Part shown: in pieces, positions 60,500-64,000 of the stretch
Layout: each line of letters starts with the position of its first letter
How positions within the stretch are numbered: the first letter of the stretch is position 1
NCBI RefSeq assembly: GCF_900104895.1
Contig: NZ_LT629742.1
Location: 2,728,001 to 2,792,000 of the forward strand
Length of the DNA: 64,000 nt
Reading direction: 5' to 3'
Origin: Microterricola viridarii
GTDB taxonomy: Bacteria > Actinomycetota > Actinomycetes > Actinomycetales > Microbacteriaceae
Made by a program: the position numbers and the translations under genes
Notes under the pieces: generated by a model
What the model saw: only the letters and a program-made list of their open reading frames with translations
Database searches by the model: none
What the model was told of the DNA's origin: nothing

Positions 60500-60577
60500 T
60501 TCGCGAAACCAGTCAGGGCACCGATCGCAGGCCGCCGCCAAGTACGTTTTCCTCCGCTCCCCGTATCTTTTTCCTCC
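60500..60577 (+). repeat. 78-bp dispersed repeat, copy D (homology to copy C runs on to ~60690)
   Basis: TTCGCGAAACCAGTC start, CCGATCGCAGGCCGCCGCCA, then TACGTTTTCCTCC and TTTTTCCTCC. Most similar to copy C. Beyond the core the frame VEDLLRLQETLAAVTDRRR parallels copy C. Right boundary of the C-D block; the DUF4238 gene ends 154 bp further. Confidence 0.85.
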
Positions 60578-60731
60578 ACACGTGTCGAGGATCTGCTCAG
60601 ACTGCAGGAAACACTGGCAGCGGTGACCGATCGCCGCAGATCAACGGGTCAACCGAAGCTGCAGCACTCCCAGCAGGTGCGCAGCATCGTGTCGGACCGG
60701 TCCTCCCGGAAGTGGCGAAGTGGCGAAGTCG

Positions 60732-61691
60732 CTATAAGCCGGAGCTCCGCTCGAACTCGCCCCAGATCTGCTCGATCATCAGATCCGCAGGGTGCTCAAA
60801 GACGTCATTGTCAGCGTTCGCGATCATCAGCGCCCGCGCAATGTTGGCGCGTCCTTGGTCAAACTCGGTTGTCATGTCGCCGTTGTGATTCAGGCGGCTC
60901 AGGACCGAGGGCGGGTGCCAGTCGGTCATGAGGACGAGATCGCGCGACAAGGCGGTGACCGACCAGCGAGAATTGCGGAAATCTACTGAATGGTGAGTGG
61001 CCCGCCCCGTTTCTATTGTGCCTCCAATGAGTGCCACCGGATTGTCGCTGATAGTGAAGTAAGGGGTCGGCGCGCGCATGATGACCCACCGCTGTTCAAA
61101 AAGATGACGTGCAAGACGCGGTAGCTGGTCCCGTAAGTACTCTGACTGGAAATTCGCGGGCGCCTGTTCGCCTTTGTGCCAGAGACCATACCGCCGGCCT
61201 AGTCGCGCCAAGTCCTCGGGATTTCCTGTCAACACACCGCTTCGAAAAAGATCGACTCCGATGAGCGGCCTGTCGCTCCCTTCTAACATCCGTTCAGCGG
61301 ACACCTGGACATGCTGCCTATATCGAGGGGTTCGAATCACTGATGCGGCCAGATAGAGAGCAAGCTGGTTGCGGGCCGGGCTATCGAGCGGCCAGACCGT
61401 CGACAGGTCCTCAGCGGCGCGTAGCTTCGCCATCACTTTGGCGGCTTTGTCCTCGAGCGGACGGAGGAGGTCATGTTCGTCGACATCATGAGTGGCATTC
61501 CACGAATCGAGAATGTAGAGGTCGGTCACGACGGTGGCGCGTTTCGAAGGTATCCGACGGGCGTTCAGCTCGCCTGCGCCTACGTCGAACTTCTTCAGGA
61601 ACCCGCTTGAATCTGCAAACTGTTTCAGCCAGAACTTCGACACGGTGTGGTGCTCGTGGCTTTGTGGCCTGGTACGCGGCGCGGGGTCCAT
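60732..61691 (-). CDS. DUF4238 protein
   Basis: 319 residues from ATG 61691 (CATAGT lies 7 nt upstream, no SD, so probably leaderless; an ATG 10 codons upstream is possible). The family hallmark is near the N-terminus: EHHTVSKFWLKQFAD. Further: RNQLALYLAASVIRTPRYRQ, FEQRWVIMRAPTPYFTISDN with PVALIGG. DUF4238 proteins are widespread on mobile elements and near defence genes. Their activity is not established; a conserved His pair and DN suggest a metal or nucleic-acid site. Single gene. Confidence 0.82.
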   Translation of the reverse strand: MDPAPRTRPQSHEHHTVSKFWLKQFADSSGFLKKFDVGAGELNARRIPSKRATVVTDLYILDSWNATHDVDEHDLLRPLEDKAAKVMAKLRAAEDLSTVWPLDSPARNQLALYLAASVIRTPRYRQHVQVSAERMLEGSDRPLIGVDLFRSGVLTGNPEDLARLGRRYGLWHKGEQAPANFQSEYLRDQLPRLARHLFEQRWVIMRAPTPYFTISDNPVALIGGTIETGRATHHSVDFRNSRWSVTALSRDLVLMTDWHPPSVLSRLNHNGDMTTEFDQGRANIARALMIANADNDVFEHPADLMIEQIWGEFERSSGL

Positions 61692-61963
61692 GGTAGTGAC
61701 TATGCCACGAGCTCCGGACATCGCGTGTCTCGACGATCATCCCTCAGCGGGCATCACGTCGACGAGAAGGGGAGTTTTTCAACACGTGAGCCGATTTGCC
61801 GATTAGTAACGCAGAGCAGCAGCGCTGGCGTCTATGACGGCTGTCCAAACTAATCATCCAGGCGCATGATCTCCATTGTGAATCTCGTCCGGCCATCGGT
61901 CGTTCCCTGTGCCCCATCGAACCAAGGCAGTGACAGGTCCGGCCTGTAGTGGATACTCGAGAA

Positions 61964-62518
61964 ATGGATATGGACCTCTCATGGCTCGTGGGAATAGTGA
62001 CAACGGCGCTCGCGGCCGGCGTCGGCGCATACGTCAGTGCACGTCTGGGAGTGGTTCACGCTGAACGGGCGGACAGCAACCGGCTCCGGCGAGAGACGGC
62101 TGAAGAAATCATCGGCGCCCTGACGAAGCTTCGGGACCTTCTTCGCGATGTTCAGAACGACCGGAGTCCTGAGCAGTGGACCGTGCCGGTGATTACGGCA
62201 TACGACACAATCGACGATGCCCGCTTCCGTCTTCCCCAAGGCCTCCGGCACCTCAAGCAAAGTGTCAGGTTTGCTCTAGGAGAGGCTGTCGGGGGACCGT
62301 CGTTGGCCGACCTGCGCCCGTCCAGTGAGCGTGATGAGCTCGCTGATTACAACCATCGGTGGAATGAGTACGCGATCGAGTACGTAGAGATGGCGATGGA
62401 CTCGGTCCGGCAGTGGCGCGACGCTCCTGCAAAGTCGGCGTCAAGCGTGCGCTTGCCGGGCTTCGATCAGTGGCTGGCCAAGACAAATCGTCACGTTTCC
62501 GGAGCTTCCGCAAACTGA
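61964..62518 (+). CDS. Membrane-anchored coiled-coil protein of unknown function
   Basis: 184 residues from ATG 61964 (a GTG at 61949 is the alternative; neither has a good SD). One N-terminal helix LSWLVGIVTTALAAGVGAYV followed by a long helical domain with RLGVVHAERADSNRLRRETA and EEIIGALTKLRDLLRDVQND. No named family, but the architecture (N-anchor plus helical soluble domain) is common among small island proteins. Lies between DUF4238 and the integrase. Confidence 0.7.
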   Translation: MDMDLSWLVGIVTTALAAGVGAYVSARLGVVHAERADSNRLRRETAEEIIGALTKLRDLLRDVQNDRSPEQWTVPVITAYDTIDDARFRLPQGLRHLKQSVRFALGEAVGGPSLADLRPSSERDELADYNHRWNEYAIEYVEMAMDSVRQWRDAPAKSASSVRLPGFDQWLAKTNRHVSGASAN

Positions 62519-62640
62519 TACCCCGACGGTCCGCAGGAGGGACGTTCGACGGGCACTCCGACGGTACTTCAGCTCTCGCCCGCTTCAGCGGACCTCGCTG
62601 TCGCGTTTGCCCCGCCCGACACTAAGCCCGATGACGGGGC

Positions 62641-62707
62641 GTCTCACGCACGAGCTCGAGCACGTCATCCTGTTGTCTCACAACCCTAAGGAAGTGAGAC
62701 GTCTCAC
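62641..62707. repeat. Cluster of four GTCTCAC heptamers with a 14-bp palindrome
   Basis: GTCTCAC at 62641-62647, 62675-62681 and 62701-62707, and inverted GTGAGAC at 62694-62700. The last two form the perfect palindrome GTGAGACGTCTCAC. They lie 86-150 bp beyond the 3' end of the integrase gene. Regularly repeated 7-mers next to an integrase gene could be arm-type integrase or excisionase sites, or an operator. Confidence 0.75.
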
Positions 62708-62792
62708 GCCGCGCCCTGGGTGGATCGCCCACAAAAGCCCAAGACGTGCGACCAAGCAGGACCACAGCTTTCAACTAGAAGACCGAGATCAG

Positions 62793-63979
62793 TCAGCCCT
62801 CATCCTTCGCAAACGCCTGCTCCAGCAGTTCTGCCGTCGCGGGGTTCACCAGCTCGCGGCGACGAATGTAATGCTGAATGGTGATCTTCGTGTCCGTGTG
62901 CCCGAGAAGCTCGGCGGCGAGCTCGACACTCTCGCTGTCGTTGCTGGCGGTAGCCACGGTTCGGCGGAACATGTGCAGCGTGATGCCGGTGATGCCGCCG
63001 CGCTCCAGTACCTGCCGCATCTGACGCCGCACATTCGTCGTCGTCAGTGGCGTCCCATCCCTCGACTGGAACAACAGCGCATTCGACTCATGATCGCGCG
63101 TCACGGCCAGCCTGCGCCGGACTGCCTCGGCGGTGAACCACGGCAGGGCGACGATGCGGCGGGACTTGGCCGTCTTGGGGTGGTCCTGCCGTAAGGTGGC
63201 CTCGCCGTTCCGGCTGATGATGGTGCCGGCGAGCCGGATCGTCGGCGTGCCGCCGGTGACGTCCACGTCGCGGCGGCGGATCGCCAGCACCTCCCCGATG
63301 CGGGCGGAGGTGCCGAGCATGACCTCCACGATGGCGCCAAGCTGGCCGTCGGGCCTCGGGCCGGAAACATGGTCGATGCCGGACTCCCAGTGGGCGATGA
63401 CGGCGGGATGGCGTTCACCTCCAGACTGGTCAGAGCGTCTGGCATGCGCGCCTCGCGGTGCAGCCGGGAGATGTGCTCCATCGGGTTGCGCGCCAGCACC
63501 TCGTGCCGCACGCCCAGTTGCAGGGCCAGCCGCAGCACCACGCGGGCCTGCTTGGCCCGGTTGTAGGACTGCTTGCCGAGCATCATGATGAACTGGTCAC
63601 AGCGCGCCACCCCGATCTCCCGCAGCGTCAGGGCGCCGAACGCGGGCAGCACGAGGGTGCGCATGTTGCGCTCGTAGAGGTTGCGGGTGGTCATTGAGAT
63701 GCGGCCCTCCAGGTCGATGTCCTCCAGCCAGTAGGCGACCAGGTCGGGGAACGGGCTGTCCGGACTCAGGGTGCCGGGGCCGGGCTGGAACAGCGAGCGC
63801 TCGGCGAGCTTGGCCTTCAGGGCGTGCTCGGCGGCCCTCGCGGTGGCGACGCTGGCGGCGACCTGGCGGGCGCGGCCGTCCCAGTCCCGGTACCGGGTGC
63901 GGGACTCGAAGCGCCCCGAGGCCGCCTTGCGGGTGGTGATCTCGCCGAAGGTGCCAATCGTCAGCCGCGGGCGCGACAT
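62793..63979 (-). pseudogene. Tyrosine-type integrase, frameshifted
   Basis: About 396 residues if the frame is restored. Arm-binding start MSRPRLTIGTFGEITTRKAA, core-binding domain with EGRISMTTRNLYERNMRTLV, and a catalytic domain in another frame: TSARIGEVLAIRRRDVDV (Arg I), LHMFRRTVATAS (HxxR), LLGHTDTKITIQHYI (His/Tyr nucleophile). The frame changes near 63405: one base appears lost within CCATCC-CGCC, since adding it gives VNAIRAVIAHWESG, the expected sequence. All catalytic residues remain. It is either a natural inactivation or a sequencing error. It overlaps the preceding gene by TGATG. Confidence 0.85.
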
Positions 63980-64000
63980 CAGGCCACCGCCTCTCGGGCC
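63979..64000 (-). CDS. C-terminal end of a gene upstream of the integrase (cut by window edge)
   Basis: The last codons read REAVA then TGA, sharing one base with the integrase start (TGATG). In this kind of element a short excisionase or helix-turn-helix gene usually precedes the integrase. Only seven codons are inside the window. Confidence 0.4.

Noticed and set aside
43985-60577. 78-bp repeats as integron attC sites
   Set aside because: No attC core sites (GTTRRRY/RYYYAAC) with matching arms, no IntI, and cassettes are multi-gene and in mixed orientation.

Overview
The window looks like a chromosomal segment of a high-GC Gram-positive actinobacterium, most likely of the Microbacteriaceae. 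This is an inference. It rests on the strongly GC-biased codon use, the mycobacterial-type iron box at 13390, several apparently leaderless genes with a -10 hexamer 6-7 nt before the start, an LPXTG-anchored surface protein, ROK and TetR regulators with divergent targets, and actinobacterial-type MMPL and PspA proteins. No complete RNA gene and no CRISPR array was seen.

Region 1 (1-12.9 kb). After the tail of a P-type cation ATPase comes one long, translationally coupled catabolic operon: a branched-chain-amino-acid-type ABC importer (lipoprotein receptor, a single fused LivH-LivM permease, two ATPases) followed by two carboxymuconolactone-decarboxylase/AhpD-type proteins, a large FAD/NAD(P)-binding protein and a sarcosine-oxidase-type flavoenzyme. 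The substrate is unknown but is probably an N-alkylated or amino compound. A TetR/MMPL efflux pair with a shared operator follows. Region 2 (12.9-28.6 kb) is a mosaic of small housekeeping and stress genes: an iron-box-controlled lone SIP domain, a lipoprotein hydrolase, a PEP-mutase-like lyase, and a three-gene cassette (N-formylglutamate amidohydrolase, QEGLA metallopeptidase-like protein, glutathione-synthetase-like ATP-grasp). It also holds an alcohol dehydrogenase/aldo-keto reductase pair, a TetR/metallo-hydrolase pair with a palindromic operator, and a membrane protein/PspA/patatin operon.

Region 3 (28.8-41.4 kb) is a carbohydrate locus. A ROK regulator diverges from an operon of sugar-binding lipoprotein, two permeases, a GH20 beta-N-acetylhexosaminidase, a 1304-residue LPXTG-anchored beta-helix protein and a PpiC-like lipoprotein. 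A processive GT2 glycosyltransferase with a tiny coupled membrane protein lies beyond it. The set points to capture, trimming and import of HexNAc-containing glycans. 41.7-43.9 kb holds small core-like genes.

Region 4 (44-64 kb) is accessory DNA with visibly lower GC and mixed codon use. A previously unnamed 78-bp repeat occurs four times in the same orientation without gaps (43985, 46598, 49397, 60500). Three copies have a terminator-like hairpin on their left. The copies bracket two blocks of accessory genes around a core-like block (pdxY, phosphatase, SRPBCC). Block 1 carries a DUF697-like GTPase and a GIY-YIG protein. Block 2 carries the remains of a NucA/NucB toxin with a coupled immunity-like gene, a transposase remnant, and a tRNA-Pro 3' fragment that looks like an attachment site. 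It also carries a complete Lamassu-like SIR2/small protein/SMC defence operon and a DUF4365 gene. A DUF4238 gene and a frameshifted tyrosine integrase follow at the right edge. The most notable content is the SIR2-type Lamassu-like operon on a tRNA-Pro-targeted island, and the 78-bp repeat family that frames these insertions.
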